This document shows, piece after piece, positions 42,611-51,003 of a stretch of DNA of 64,000 bases. A program made the position numbers and the translations under genes. The stretch lies in NCBI RefSeq assembly GCF_002257705.1, contig NZ_LSLK01000114.1:62001-126000 (forward strand), written 5' to 3'. The notes beneath the pieces were generated by a model. That model had not been told where the DNA came from, did not search any database, and worked only from the letters and a program-made list of their open reading frames with translations. The stretch's first letter is position 1. Every line of letters begins with the position of its first letter. This DNA is from Sporomusa silvacetica DSM 10669. GTDB taxonomy: Bacteria > Bacillota > Negativicutes > Sporomusales > Sporomusaceae.

Positions 42611-43501
42611 TTACAAAATAGACAGGTGGCCAAGTTTTTCAAAAGAAGACTCAGCATGATACGAACTGCGAACCATCGGTCCGGAACTTACTTGGGAGAA
42701 ACCAATTTTAAAAGCTTCTTCCTGGAGCCATTGAAAAATATCAGGGTGAATATATTGGACGACAGGCAAATGCTCTGCTGACGGACTAAGATACTGACCC
42801 AGTGTGAGCATTTGGCAGCCAGCCGCAAATAAATCTTTCATTACAACAATTACTTCATCCGTTTTCTCTCCTAAACCCAGCATCAGACCGGATTTTGCCA
42901 GTGCCCCCCCGCCGCTTTGGCGCACCCGCTTAATTAATTCTAAGGACCTTGCGTATATGGCCTGAGGTCTTACAGCAGAGTATAGTCGTGGTACGGTTTC
43001 AATATTATGGTTAAGAATATCGGGCTTAGCATTCAATACCGTCTGTAGCGCTTCCTTACTCCCCTTAAAGTCGGGAATAAGAACTTCGATTGCTGCCTGC
43101 GGCAATTGTTCTCTGATCGCCCGGATGGTGGAGGCAAAATGCGCCGCCCCCCCATCACTGAGATCATCCCGGGTAACAGATGTAACAACAACATGCTTTA
43201 ACCCTAAATGCTTGGCCGTACTGGCTACCATCCCGGGCTCATTAGCATCAACACTATCAGGAATACCATGACTTACAGCACAAAACCGGCAGTTACGGGT
43301 ACAGCTATTTCCCAGAATCATAAATGTGCACGTTTGATTTTTAAAACACTCACCAATATTCGGACAGTCTGCGCTTTCACATACAGTGTGTAAATGCCCT
43401 TGTTCCAACAGGGTTTTCATCTGATCAAGCGCTGGCCCCTCAGGCACAGGTAAAGTCAACCAGGGTGGTCTGTCTGTATCCATGTCCAATAATAATCCCA
43501 C
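42611..43501 (-). CDS. lipA: Lipoyl synthase
   Basis: 296 residues. Auxiliary cluster CESADCPNIGEC (Cys-x4-Cys-x5-Cys, about 41-52), radical SAM cluster CTRNCRFC (about 67-74), and C-terminal RSSYHAE that supplies the serine ligand. Inserts two sulfurs into octanoyl-lysine. GTG at 43501 overlaps the stop of the AhpD-like gene; an ATG at 43483 is an alternative start. Having LipA beside LipS1/S2-like genes gives two lipoate routes in one array. Confidence 0.95.
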   Translation of the reverse strand: MGLLLDMDTDRPPWLTLPVPEGPALDQMKTLLEQGHLHTVCESADCPNIGECFKNQTCTFMILGNSCTRNCRFCAVSHGIPDSVDANEPGMVASTAKHLGLKHVVVTSVTRDDLSDGGAAHFASTIRAIREQLPQAAIEVLIPDFKGSKEALQTVLNAKPDILNHNIETVPRLYSAVRPQAIYARSLELIKRVRQSGGGALAKSGLMLGLGEKTDEVIVVMKDLFAAGCQMLTLGQYLSPSAEHLPVVQYIHPDIFQWLQEEAFKIGFSQVSSGPMVRSSYHAESSFEKLGHLSIL

Positions 43502-43842
43502 TATTCGAAAGCTTCGAGAGCTTTAAGCACAGTTGTGGCCACATAGGCCATAGCTGGTGATCCGCCAAAAGCTACCGCGACTGCCGCTGCTTCCAAAATT
43601 TCATCTCTGGAGGCACCCTCTGCTAAGGCATTTTTTACATGGATATTGATGCAGTACTCACAGCGCACGGCTACAGCAATACCGATGCCAATAAGTTCTT
43701 TATACTTGCGCTCTAACTCACCTTCCACATAGGCAGCCTGATCCATTTGCACAAAGGCAGCAACCAGCTCCGGGCTCTCACTTTGTACCTTACCAATACC
43801 TTCCTGCAGATCATTTACTAAATCAACACTATCTCCTGACAT
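43501..43842 (-). CDS. AhpD-like carboxymuconolactone decarboxylase family protein
   Basis: 113 residues from the second ATG (43842), chosen for spacing from AGGGAG. Contains CEYCINIHVKNALAEG: the Cys-x2-Cys-x3-His site of AhpD-type thiol peroxidase/reductase proteins. In mycobacteria AhpD takes electrons from lipoylated E2, so a protein of this family between acoC and lipA is meaningful. It may draw on the lipoyl groups of AcoC or the carriers. Confidence 0.85.
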   Translation of the reverse strand: MSGDSVDLVNDLQEGIGKVQSESPELVAAFVQMDQAAYVEGELERKYKELIGIGIAVAVRCEYCINIHVKNALAEGASRDEILEAAAVAVAFGGSPAMAYVATTVLKALEAFE

Positions 43843-43899
43843 GTACATCTCCCTACCTTTTCTAAAAAATATTTTTTCATGAATTGATGATTTTTTAAT

Positions 43900-45096
43900 T
43901 TAAATGAAAATTTTATGAGGCTGTTCTATCAACTTCATTACCAGGGCCAGGAATTCTGCCGCCGGAGCACCGTCAATCACCCGGTGGTCAAAGGCTAAGG
44001 ATAATCCCATAATTGGCCGAATTACGATCTGGTCGCCAACAACAACAGGGGTCTTCACTGTCCGGCCAATTCCTAAAATAGCTGATTCCGGCTGATTGAT
44101 AATGGGGGTAAAGTAATCAACAGAGCCATAACCACCAAGATTAGTAATAGTAAAACTACCGCCAGTCATCTCTTCGGGGTCCAGTTTATTTTTCCGGGCG
44201 CGTTTCGCAAAGTCCTTAATTTCCTTACTGATGTCAGCTAAACTTTTTTTGTTGGCATTTCTCACTACTGGTACTACTAACCCGTCAGGAATTGCGATAG
44301 CTACGCCAACATTGACATCTTGCAATACTTTTATTTCCTCGCCACTTAGCGTACTGTTAATTCGCGGATAGAGTTCCAACGCTTTAGCGAGAGCTTTGAC
44401 CAGCATATCGGTTATTGAGATCTTATCGGCATCCTTAACGTCGCTATTGATAGTAGCACGTAAGGCTTGCAAAGCGGATAAATCCACACCGACATGCTGC
44501 GTAACTTTCGGTGCAATCGCCCAACTATTGGCCATGTTCTCGCCGATAGCCTGACGCATTCCTTCATAAGGAATAACTTCAAGAGTAGGCCGCTCATCAG
44601 CTCCCATACTTATTTCTTCCATGGCTTTTTCCACATCTTCTTTGACTATCCGACCTTCAGGGCCTGTACCAATTATCCGAGTGTAATCTACACCATTTTC
44701 CTGGGCCAAAGCACGGGCGGACGGAGAAATTTTTACCTTCGCGCCATTTGCGGCGTTAACTGTTTTTTGCATTCCTGGCTGACTAGCAGCAGCTTTTGCT
44801 GCCGGGGCTGCTTTGGCGCTGTTAGCAGCTGCCGCTAATAAGCCGCTGATATCTTCGCCAGCATCTCCCATAATTCCCAGCAAACCGCCCACTGGCAGCT
44901 TGGCTTTCTTATCAGCAACAATTTTGAGCAAAAGCCCATCAGCCGGGGCATCAATTTTATTCGCGATTTTATCTGTCATAACTTCCAGGAGAGCTTCCCC
45001 TTTTTTGATGGTGTCTCCCTCTTTTTTTAACCACTTACCTACAGTACCTTCCTTCATGGACAATCCTAGTTTTGGCATATTAATTTGTGTTGCCAT
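43900..45096 (-). CDS. acoC: Acetoin dehydrogenase E2 (dihydrolipoyl acetyltransferase)
   Basis: 398 residues: lipoyl domain with Lys43 in VMTDKIANK, an Ala-rich linker (about 80-120), the E1/E3-binding peripheral domain (ISPSARALAQENGVD, IIGTGPEGRIVKEDV), and the catalytic acyltransferase core with LAFDHRVIDGAPAAEF near the end. Moves the acetyl group from E1 to CoA. The E1 genes lie upstream; an E3 gene is missing from the window. Confidence 0.93.
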   Translation of the reverse strand: MATQINMPKLGLSMKEGTVGKWLKKEGDTIKKGEALLEVMTDKIANKIDAPADGLLLKIVADKKAKLPVGGLLGIMGDAGEDISGLLAAAANSAKAAPAAKAAASQPGMQKTVNAANGAKVKISPSARALAQENGVDYTRIIGTGPEGRIVKEDVEKAMEEISMGADERPTLEVIPYEGMRQAIGENMANSWAIAPKVTQHVGVDLSALQALRATINSDVKDADKISITDMLVKALAKALELYPRINSTLSGEEIKVLQDVNVGVAIAIPDGLVVPVVRNANKKSLADISKEIKDFAKRARKNKLDPEEMTGGSFTITNLGGYGSVDYFTPIINQPESAILGIGRTVKTPVVVGDQIVIRPIMGLSLAFDHRVIDGAPAAEFLALVMKLIEQPHKIFI

Positions 45097-45123
45097 TGCT
45101 GCTCCTCCTTCGCCAACCTATCA

Positions 45124-46119
45124 TTACATATTTCGATAACTATACCCTTTAGCAACTGCGGCCCGTAGTACTTCCTCCGCCTTTATCACTTTTGGGCCTT
45201 CAAACGTAAGTTTTATCTGTGCATCATCACCTGGCCGAACTTCCACTTCCCGTTCGCCATCTAGGGCGATTACACAAGGTGCCGCCACTTCAATTACTTC
45301 ATCCACATTAATATAATGATAATTCCGAACTGGTATCTTCTCATTGAGGCCTGGTGCAATAGGTGCACGTACCTCGAGATTTCCTGGGCCAATCTCAATA
45401 ACCAAGCCCAAATCATCATAGGGTGTAACTGGTGCCAAATTACCGGCGATGGCCGATATGCCAATATTATGCGGCTCACCTCTGGTAACGACAATCTTGA
45501 TTATGCGTTCGGCATCCCAAACTGCGCGTGAACCAATAAAGGTGTCATTAAGTACTACAGCATCTACAAGGGCGATATCTACCGGCTCACCATTTTTATA
45601 AATAATCAACTTCTTACTTGGGTTAATAGCTGGAGCCCCGGTTACTAAACCCTGCGCCACAACTCCGGCCGCCAGACCAGCAATCGTGCTCTCAATCATG
45701 GTAGGAAAAACATTGTTGGTGCCAGTGGAAATGGGAAGAAGAGGAACATCCCGACATCCTTTTGCTACCATCCGGTTTGTTCCATCACCGCCCAAGGTAA
45801 CTATGCAGGCAACACCACACCTGGCCATAACCTCTGCTGCATAAAAACTATCAATTTGTGTACCACTTAGGCATATATCTGCCTGGACAATTTCAATATC
45901 CGGACGATGACGGCCGCAGATACTATCAGCCGCACCGGGGACAATCCCGTAATATTCCGGCATATAGACAATCTTCTTAATCCCGCTTGCAGCCAAGCTC
46001 AAAATCAGACGGCGCACAATATTGACTTTCTCCTGATTATCAAAGATCGTTCCGTACGCTACAAGACGGCGAATATCTTTACCTGATGCCGGATTAGCAA
46101 TAATACCAACCTGCCCCAT
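45124..46119 (-). CDS. acoX: AcoX-type NAD kinase-family protein
   Basis: 331 residues from ATG 46119; a GTG 15 bases upstream is possible. Kinase-type motifs GIIANPASGKDIRR at the start and VTLGGDGTNRMVAKG (about 105) match the ATP-NAD kinase superfamily. AcoX is regularly coded with acoABC, but its reaction is not established. Lies between E1 beta and E2. Confidence 0.88.
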   Translation of the reverse strand: MGQVGIIANPASGKDIRRLVAYGTIFDNQEKVNIVRRLILSLAASGIKKIVYMPEYYGIVPGAADSICGRHRPDIEIVQADICLSGTQIDSFYAAEVMARCGVACIVTLGGDGTNRMVAKGCRDVPLLPISTGTNNVFPTMIESTIAGLAAGVVAQGLVTGAPAINPSKKLIIYKNGEPVDIALVDAVVLNDTFIGSRAVWDAERIIKIVVTRGEPHNIGISAIAGNLAPVTPYDDLGLVIEIGPGNLEVRAPIAPGLNEKIPVRNYHYINVDEVIEVAAPCVIALDGEREVEVRPGDDAQIKLTFEGPKVIKAEEVLRAAVAKGYSYRNM

Positions 46120-46146
46120 ACTTCCCTTCACCACCTATACCATTAG

Positions 46147-47118
46147 TTAAAACAAACTTTTAACTGCGGCAATAATCTTCTCTTCACTCGGGATTACGCA
46201 GCTTTCCAGCGCCGGACTAAACGGAATTGGAGTGAAAGGCATTGCAACCCGTTTAATCGGAGCATCCAGAAGATCCAGTCCTTCTTCTGCAACCATGGCC
46301 GCAATTTCTCCGCCATAACCGCCAATTTTAACTGCTTCATGCACGATAACGAGTTTACCGGTTTTGCCCACAGACTTCAGGATACTTTCCGTATCGAGCG
46401 GTACAAGCGTACGGGGGTCTAATACTTCAGCATTAATTCCTTCCTGAGCCAGCGCTTCAGCTGCAGCCAAGGCCTTATGTACCATCCAGGACCAAGCTAC
46501 AATGGTAACATCAGAACCGGCTTTCTTTATGTCAGCCTTGCCCAGCGGGATAATGAAGTCCTCTTCAGGCACATCACCTTTAATACCTAACAATTGCTTA
46601 TGTTCGATGTACATTACCGGATTATTATCACGAACGGCTGCAGCCATTAACCCTTTGGCATCCGCAGGGGTCGAAGGCATTACCGTTTTTATGCCAGGAA
46701 TATGGGTAAACCAGGCTTCCATGGATTGTGAATGTTGGGCTGCAGCACCCATACCGCCGCCGCATGGCGTCCTGAGGACCATCGGGATTTTGGCTTTGCC
46801 GCCAAACATGTAGTGCATTTTTGCAGCCTGATTGAATAATTCATCCAAGCAAACGCCCATAAAATCAACAAACATAATTTCGGCAATCGGCCGTAAGCCG
46901 GCTGCTGCAGCACCTACCGCCGCGCCAACAATGGCGGTTTCGCTGATAGGGGTATCAATTACCTGTCCGGGGAATTCATCAACCAGACCAGCCGTCACAC
47001 CAAAACAACCACCAAACTTACCAACATCTTCACCCCAAATATATACATTGGGGTCGCGCTTCATTTCCAGCCGCATTCCATCTCTAATGGCCTCAGCATA
47101 TGTCATTTCTTTCATCAT
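46147..47118 (-). CDS. acoB: Acetoin dehydrogenase E1 beta subunit
   Basis: 323 residues from ATG 47118 (GGAGGGTGAAACC); an upstream ATG at 47157 would overlap acoA. Transketolase-type fold: MTYAEAIRDGM, ISETAIVGAAVGAAAAGLRP, then DPRTLVPLDTESIL and VHEAVKIGGYGGEI. With AcoA forms the TPP-dependent E1 that cleaves acetoin to acetaldehyde and an acetyl unit. A role for pyruvate or branched keto acids is less likely, given AcoX and AcoR. Confidence 0.93.
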   Translation of the reverse strand: MMKEMTYAEAIRDGMRLEMKRDPNVYIWGEDVGKFGGCFGVTAGLVDEFPGQVIDTPISETAIVGAAVGAAAAGLRPIAEIMFVDFMGVCLDELFNQAAKMHYMFGGKAKIPMVLRTPCGGGMGAAAQHSQSMEAWFTHIPGIKTVMPSTPADAKGLMAAAVRDNNPVMYIEHKQLLGIKGDVPEEDFIIPLGKADIKKAGSDVTIVAWSWMVHKALAAAEALAQEGINAEVLDPRTLVPLDTESILKSVGKTGKLVIVHEAVKIGGYGGEIAAMVAEEGLDLLDAPIKRVAMPFTPIPFSPALESCVIPSEEKIIAAVKSLF

Positions 47119-47140
47119 GGTTTCACCCTCCAAAATTAGA

Positions 47141-48103
47141 TTATTCTGCGTAAACATCTGTTAACGCGTCTTCGGGGTTCGGGTAAGGACTGTTTTGCGA
47201 GAAGAGGATTGCCGCGTCAATTTGTTTTTCAACTTTTGCCTTAATTTCCTCTAATTCTGATTTGGTGGCATACTTAAGTTCCACAAGTTTCTGCTCGAAG
47301 CGGGGTATCGGGTCTTTTTTCAGCCAGGCTGCTTGTTCTGCGGGATCTTTGTAGGCGCCGGGATCACCTTCAAAATGGCCGCGCCATCTCCAGGTTTTGC
47401 ATTCCACTAAGCTGGGGCCGTCGCCTCTGCGGGCGCGTTCAATAGCCTCAGCGGCAGCTTCGTAAACAGCGATGACATCATTGCCGTCGACTACTACGCC
47501 TGGAATTCCATAGGCAGACGCGCGATCGGCAACATCAGTAACTTTCATATGGTCACGCTGGCAATTGGAGATACCGTACAGGTTGTTTTCGCAGATAAAT
47601 ACTAAGGGCAGATTCCAGATGGTAGCCATATTTAAGGCTTCATGGAAGGTACCACGATTTGATGCGGCGTCACCGAAGAAGCATACTGCTACAGCATCGG
47701 TTTTCTTATACTTACAGGCAAATGCTGCACCTGTGGCAATTGGCTGGCCAGCACCGACAATGCCGTTGGCTCCCAAAATACCTAATTCAACATCGGCAAT
47801 ATGCATGGAGCCGCCTTTACCATTGCAATAGCCAGTCGCTTTACCGAATAATTCGGCCATCATTAAATCAACCTTGCCACCTTTGGCAATTAAGTGTCCA
47901 TGTCCACGATGCGTACTGGTAATATAGTCCTTGTTTGTTAAACTAGCGCAAACACCGGTCGCAACCGCTTCCTCCCCTAGATATAGATGCACAAAACCAG
48001 GTAGTTGGTTGTCGGCAAATAGTTCTACAGCTTTACTTTCAAAGGCTCTTATGGTCATCATGGTTTCGTAAAAACCAAGCAGTTTCTCTTTCTTAAGTTC
48101 CAT
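47141..48103 (-). CDS. acoA: Acetoin dehydrogenase E1 alpha subunit
   Basis: 320 residues. TPP/Mg site GDAASNRGTFHEALNMATIWNL-type motif (about 145-166) and the HRGHGHLIAKGG region (about 65). GGGGGGAGAATT precedes the ATG. Second gene of the array, behind the Lin0512-family gene. Confidence 0.94.
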   Translation of the reverse strand: MELKKEKLLGFYETMMTIRAFESKAVELFADNQLPGFVHLYLGEEAVATGVCASLTNKDYITSTHRGHGHLIAKGGKVDLMMAELFGKATGYCNGKGGSMHIADVELGILGANGIVGAGQPIATGAAFACKYKKTDAVAVCFFGDAASNRGTFHEALNMATIWNLPLVFICENNLYGISNCQRDHMKVTDVADRASAYGIPGVVVDGNDVIAVYEAAAEAIERARRGDGPSLVECKTWRWRGHFEGDPGAYKDPAEQAAWLKKDPIPRFEQKLVELKYATKSELEEIKAKVEKQIDAAILFSQNSPYPNPEDALTDVYAE

Positions 48104-48148
48104 AATTCTCCCCCCACTTATTTTTTACAGTAAATTCTGGCCAATCGA

Positions 48149-48514
48149 TCATGGTATGTCAATATATACCGTTAGTGCGGCTACAGCTACAACTATGGTG
48201 TCACTTTCCCCCAGCGCAGACAGATGCAGGCCCTGTACATGTAACCCCCCAGCCACGATTTCAGTGGTAACAGTGCCAAAGGGGACTATTGCTTGTACTT
48301 CGGCTATATTGACTTTATCTGGCTCGGAACACCCGACCCGAATTTCAACAACCATTTGATTGGGGTCACTAATCCCGACAATGTCAAACAAACCGCACAA
48401 GCAGCTGCGTGACATGGCATCTTTGACTGCTCTTTGGGCTGCTTTGGTATAATTGCCGCCATGCAAATCAGTGCCAATGCCTATCTCGACAATATATCGC
48501 CCACGTTTCATCAT
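48149..48514 (-). CDS. Lin0512 family protein, first gene of the aco array
   Basis: 121 residues, small soluble protein of the Lin0512 family (TIGR02058 by recollection): RYIVEIGIGTDLHGGNYTKA at the start, repeated VEIRVGCSEPDKV and a C-terminal VAALTVYIDIP. No known reaction. It begins the transcript 68 bp from a sigma-54 promoter and is regularly coded near acetoin or related dehydrogenase genes as far as I recall. Confidence 0.78.
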   Translation of the reverse strand: MMKRGRYIVEIGIGTDLHGGNYTKAAQRAVKDAMSRSCLCGLFDIVGISDPNQMVVEIRVGCSEPDKVNIAEVQAIVPFGTVTTEIVAGGLHVQGLHLSALGESDTIVVAVAALTVYIDIP

Positions 48515-48581
48515 TTCACCTCCGTTCTTATCCTTAAGGTTTTAGCTGTAGTCATTGGTAATGACCATACACCAACTAATA

Positions 48582-48598
48582 TTGCAAGATGTATGCCA
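48582..48598 (-). promoter_or_regulatory. Sigma-54 promoter of the aco-lip array
   Basis: TGGCATACATCTTGCAA, textbook -24/-12 spacing, 68 bp before the first start codon. Confidence 0.88.
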
Positions 48599-48603
48599 AG
48601 AAT

Positions 48604-48648
48604 AAAAGGAACCACATAACTCTTTATCAGAATTGCGTGGTTCCTTTT
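48604..48648 (-). terminator. Terminator of acoR
   Basis: AAAAGGAACCAC pairs with GTGGTTCCTTTT. Lies between the activator sites and the promoter, shielding the promoter from acoR read-through. Confidence 0.8.
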
Positions 48649-48689
48649 ATTTGGCGCTTTATCGGAATAGTATTACTATTGTTCATATA

Positions 48690-48765
48690 TTCTGTTGCCT
48701 GGTGCAACAACTAGTATTTGTAGTCACCTGTAGTAATGTGTAGCGCTGTGCCTACTACACATCGA
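48690..48765. promoter_or_regulatory. Activator binding region upstream of the aco promoter
   Basis: Holds GTTGCCTGGTGCAAC and the inverted pair TGTGTAG...CTACTACACA. Matches the TGTAGC core near the thiC and butanediol promoters. Confidence 0.6.
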
Positions 48766-48781
48766 AACACTCTTAAGGTGG

Positions 48782-50788
48782 TTATTCAATAGCATATTTC
48801 TTCAGTTTCCGATACAACGTACTGCGGGCAATACCCAGTGTAGTAGCTACTTTACTGAGATTTCCCCGTTCCTTTGCCAATAACACCTTAATCTCTTCAC
48901 ACTCTTTATCTGATATCTCACTCTTAATTTCCTGATAATGACACACTCCGGTATTTTCATGATGTGTTGCCTTCATTGGAAGTTCTCGCCCCGGTGAGCA
49001 ACAAATCTCAGGCGGTAAACATGCTATTGAGATATTCTGATCTTCAGTGAGATTGCAAGCTCGTTCAACAACATTATGAACTTGCCTGACATTGCCCGGC
49101 CAGTCATAACAATTAATACATTCTAAGACTTCAGCCTCTACAGTATACTTACAGCCTTGCTCACTGCCAATCTGCTCGATAAAATAACGAAACAGCATTT
49201 CAATGTCACCACGACGATCACGCAAGGGTGGTATCTCAATTGTAAACACATTTAGCCGGTAATATAAATCCTGACGGAAAGTCCCATTTGCCGCCAACCT
49301 GTTTAAGTCTTTATTTGTGGCACAGATGACACGTACGTCAATCGGAATGACTTTGTTTCCTCCAAGACGGGCAACTTTCTTTTCTTGCAGTACTCTGAGT
49401 AAAGCCACCTGTTGTTCTAAAGGCATATCCCCTATTTCATCAAGAAACAAGGTTCCGCCGGAAGCTAATTCAAAATTGCCAGGTCTGCCACCCCGCTTGG
49501 CCCCGGTAAAGGCCCCCTCTTCATAGCCAAATAATTCGCTGCCGATAAGTTCACGTGGTATAGCCCCGCAGTTCACGGCAATAAAGGGGCCATTGCGCCG
49601 TGAACTCCGGCAGTGAATTGCCTGGGCAAACATCTCTTTGCCTGTACCGCTTTCACCCCGCAGTATAACATTGGAGGAAGTCGCTGCCGCTAACGATGCC
49701 TGGCGTATTGCCTCTGAAATTTGCGCACTCTTGCCGATAATGTCACTAAATTTAAATGTTGTATAATTACCACTAAACCGATTAACCAGATTGTGGACTT
49801 TTTCCATTGGCCGCAAAATAATAACGCCACCATTTATACAGCCCTGTTTATCAAATATAGTTTCACCAGATATAACACAACGACTTGGCCCCATTTCCGT
49901 ATCGGTAAAAAACTCAACATCAGCATACGCTTCTTTACCGTTTAATAATGTCTGAATTAACTGATTTTTTCCTTTAAAAATAGTCTGCACCGAAGCTCCA
50001 TTAAGGATATTACCAGTCTTCCCCAGAATTTTTTGGGCTATCGGATTAAACTCCCTTACCTTACCCAAGCGGTCAAAGAAAATTACGCCATCTGACATGG
50101 TGTTAAATATACTGGACAAGCGTTTATTCATCAGTGATAACTCATAATTTTTTTGCTGAATGCCGATTTGCATAGTTATCGCATTAGCAGCAGCGGCTAC
50201 CATTGCCAAGGTATGAGAGTACGCGGCCTGGGCTGGTCCAGATATATCAAGCAAGGCGACAATTCGGCCGTCATAGCCATAAATAGGTGCAGCCGAACAC
50301 GTCCACCAATGGTGTTTGCGGCAGTAATGCTCTGCTCCGGAAACCTGTACTGGCGCTCCGGTCTTCAGGCCAATGGCGATTGCGTTTGTCCCTACATCTT
50401 CCTCCCGCCAGCTTGCCCCCTGCACAAAGTGAATATGCTTAGCACTTGTCAATACATCGGCGTCGCCAAACCGCTCCATTATATATCCATTTTCGTCACT
50501 CAACACAACAATAAATCCAGAATTACGGAAGAACTCGTAAATATTGGCCATGAAGGGTTTAGCAACATCTATAATGTCTTGGTTCTTTTCTAGCATCATA
50601 TGGACGTCTGAATATTCCAGAACATTCAGACATTTACCGTCATTAGGATTAAGATCAATTTGTGAACATCTGACCCACGAGTCCGAAATTTGTGGCAAAA
50701 TGATCCGGTTTTCTAGTTCACCGTTACTAATAAATTTTTTCCAAATCAAATCTTTACTGATTATGCTTATAGGGTTGTCGCTTACCAT
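48782..50788 (-). CDS. acoR: Sigma-54-dependent acetoin regulator
   Basis: 668 residues. N-terminal AcoR segment (ILPQISDSWVRC), GAF sensor (about 65-200), PAS (about 220-320), AAA+ (about 345-580) with GESGTGKE, GAFTGA and GGTLFLDEIGDM, and a Fis HTH (GNLSKVATTLGIARSTLYRK). Activates -24/-12 promoters in response to acetoin in known cases. It lies directly upstream of the aco array, separated by binding sites and a terminator. It may also serve the thiC, porin and dehydrogenase promoters, which share its site motif. Confidence 0.92.
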   Translation of the reverse strand: MVSDNPISIISKDLIWKKFISNGELENRIILPQISDSWVRCSQIDLNPNDGKCLNVLEYSDVHMMLEKNQDIIDVAKPFMANIYEFFRNSGFIVVLSDENGYIMERFGDADVLTSAKHIHFVQGASWREEDVGTNAIAIGLKTGAPVQVSGAEHYCRKHHWWTCSAAPIYGYDGRIVALLDISGPAQAAYSHTLAMVAAAANAITMQIGIQQKNYELSLMNKRLSSIFNTMSDGVIFFDRLGKVREFNPIAQKILGKTGNILNGASVQTIFKGKNQLIQTLLNGKEAYADVEFFTDTEMGPSRCVISGETIFDKQGCINGGVIILRPMEKVHNLVNRFSGNYTTFKFSDIIGKSAQISEAIRQASLAAATSSNVILRGESGTGKEMFAQAIHCRSSRRNGPFIAVNCGAIPRELIGSELFGYEEGAFTGAKRGGRPGNFELASGGTLFLDEIGDMPLEQQVALLRVLQEKKVARLGGNKVIPIDVRVICATNKDLNRLAANGTFRQDLYYRLNVFTIEIPPLRDRRGDIEMLFRYFIEQIGSEQGCKYTVEAEVLECINCYDWPGNVRQVHNVVERACNLTEDQNISIACLPPEICCSPGRELPMKATHHENTGVCHYQEIKSEISDKECEEIKVLLAKERGNLSKVATTLGIARSTLYRKLKKYAIE

Positions 50789-50935
50789 TCCTCACACCAC
50801 CTACCGATAATCTAGGCATTTACATTATATATAGTATTATCGTTAGTAACTTTCTAAAGTCATTATTAATTATCCTTCCCTTATTTTTATTTTATTTTAC
50901 CTACATCAAAAAGTCTTTAAAACAACTATAACAAA

Positions 50936-50984
50936 TAACCTGAAGCATAAAGTGTCACGAATGATAAATTATGCGTCAGGTTAC
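50936..50984 (-). terminator. Terminator of thiC
   Basis: GTAACCTGA...TCAGGTTAT with an inner GCATAA/TTATGC helix; follows the thiC stop codon. Confidence 0.75.
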
Positions 50985-51003
50985 CTAATTGTTGCCAATT
51001 ACA

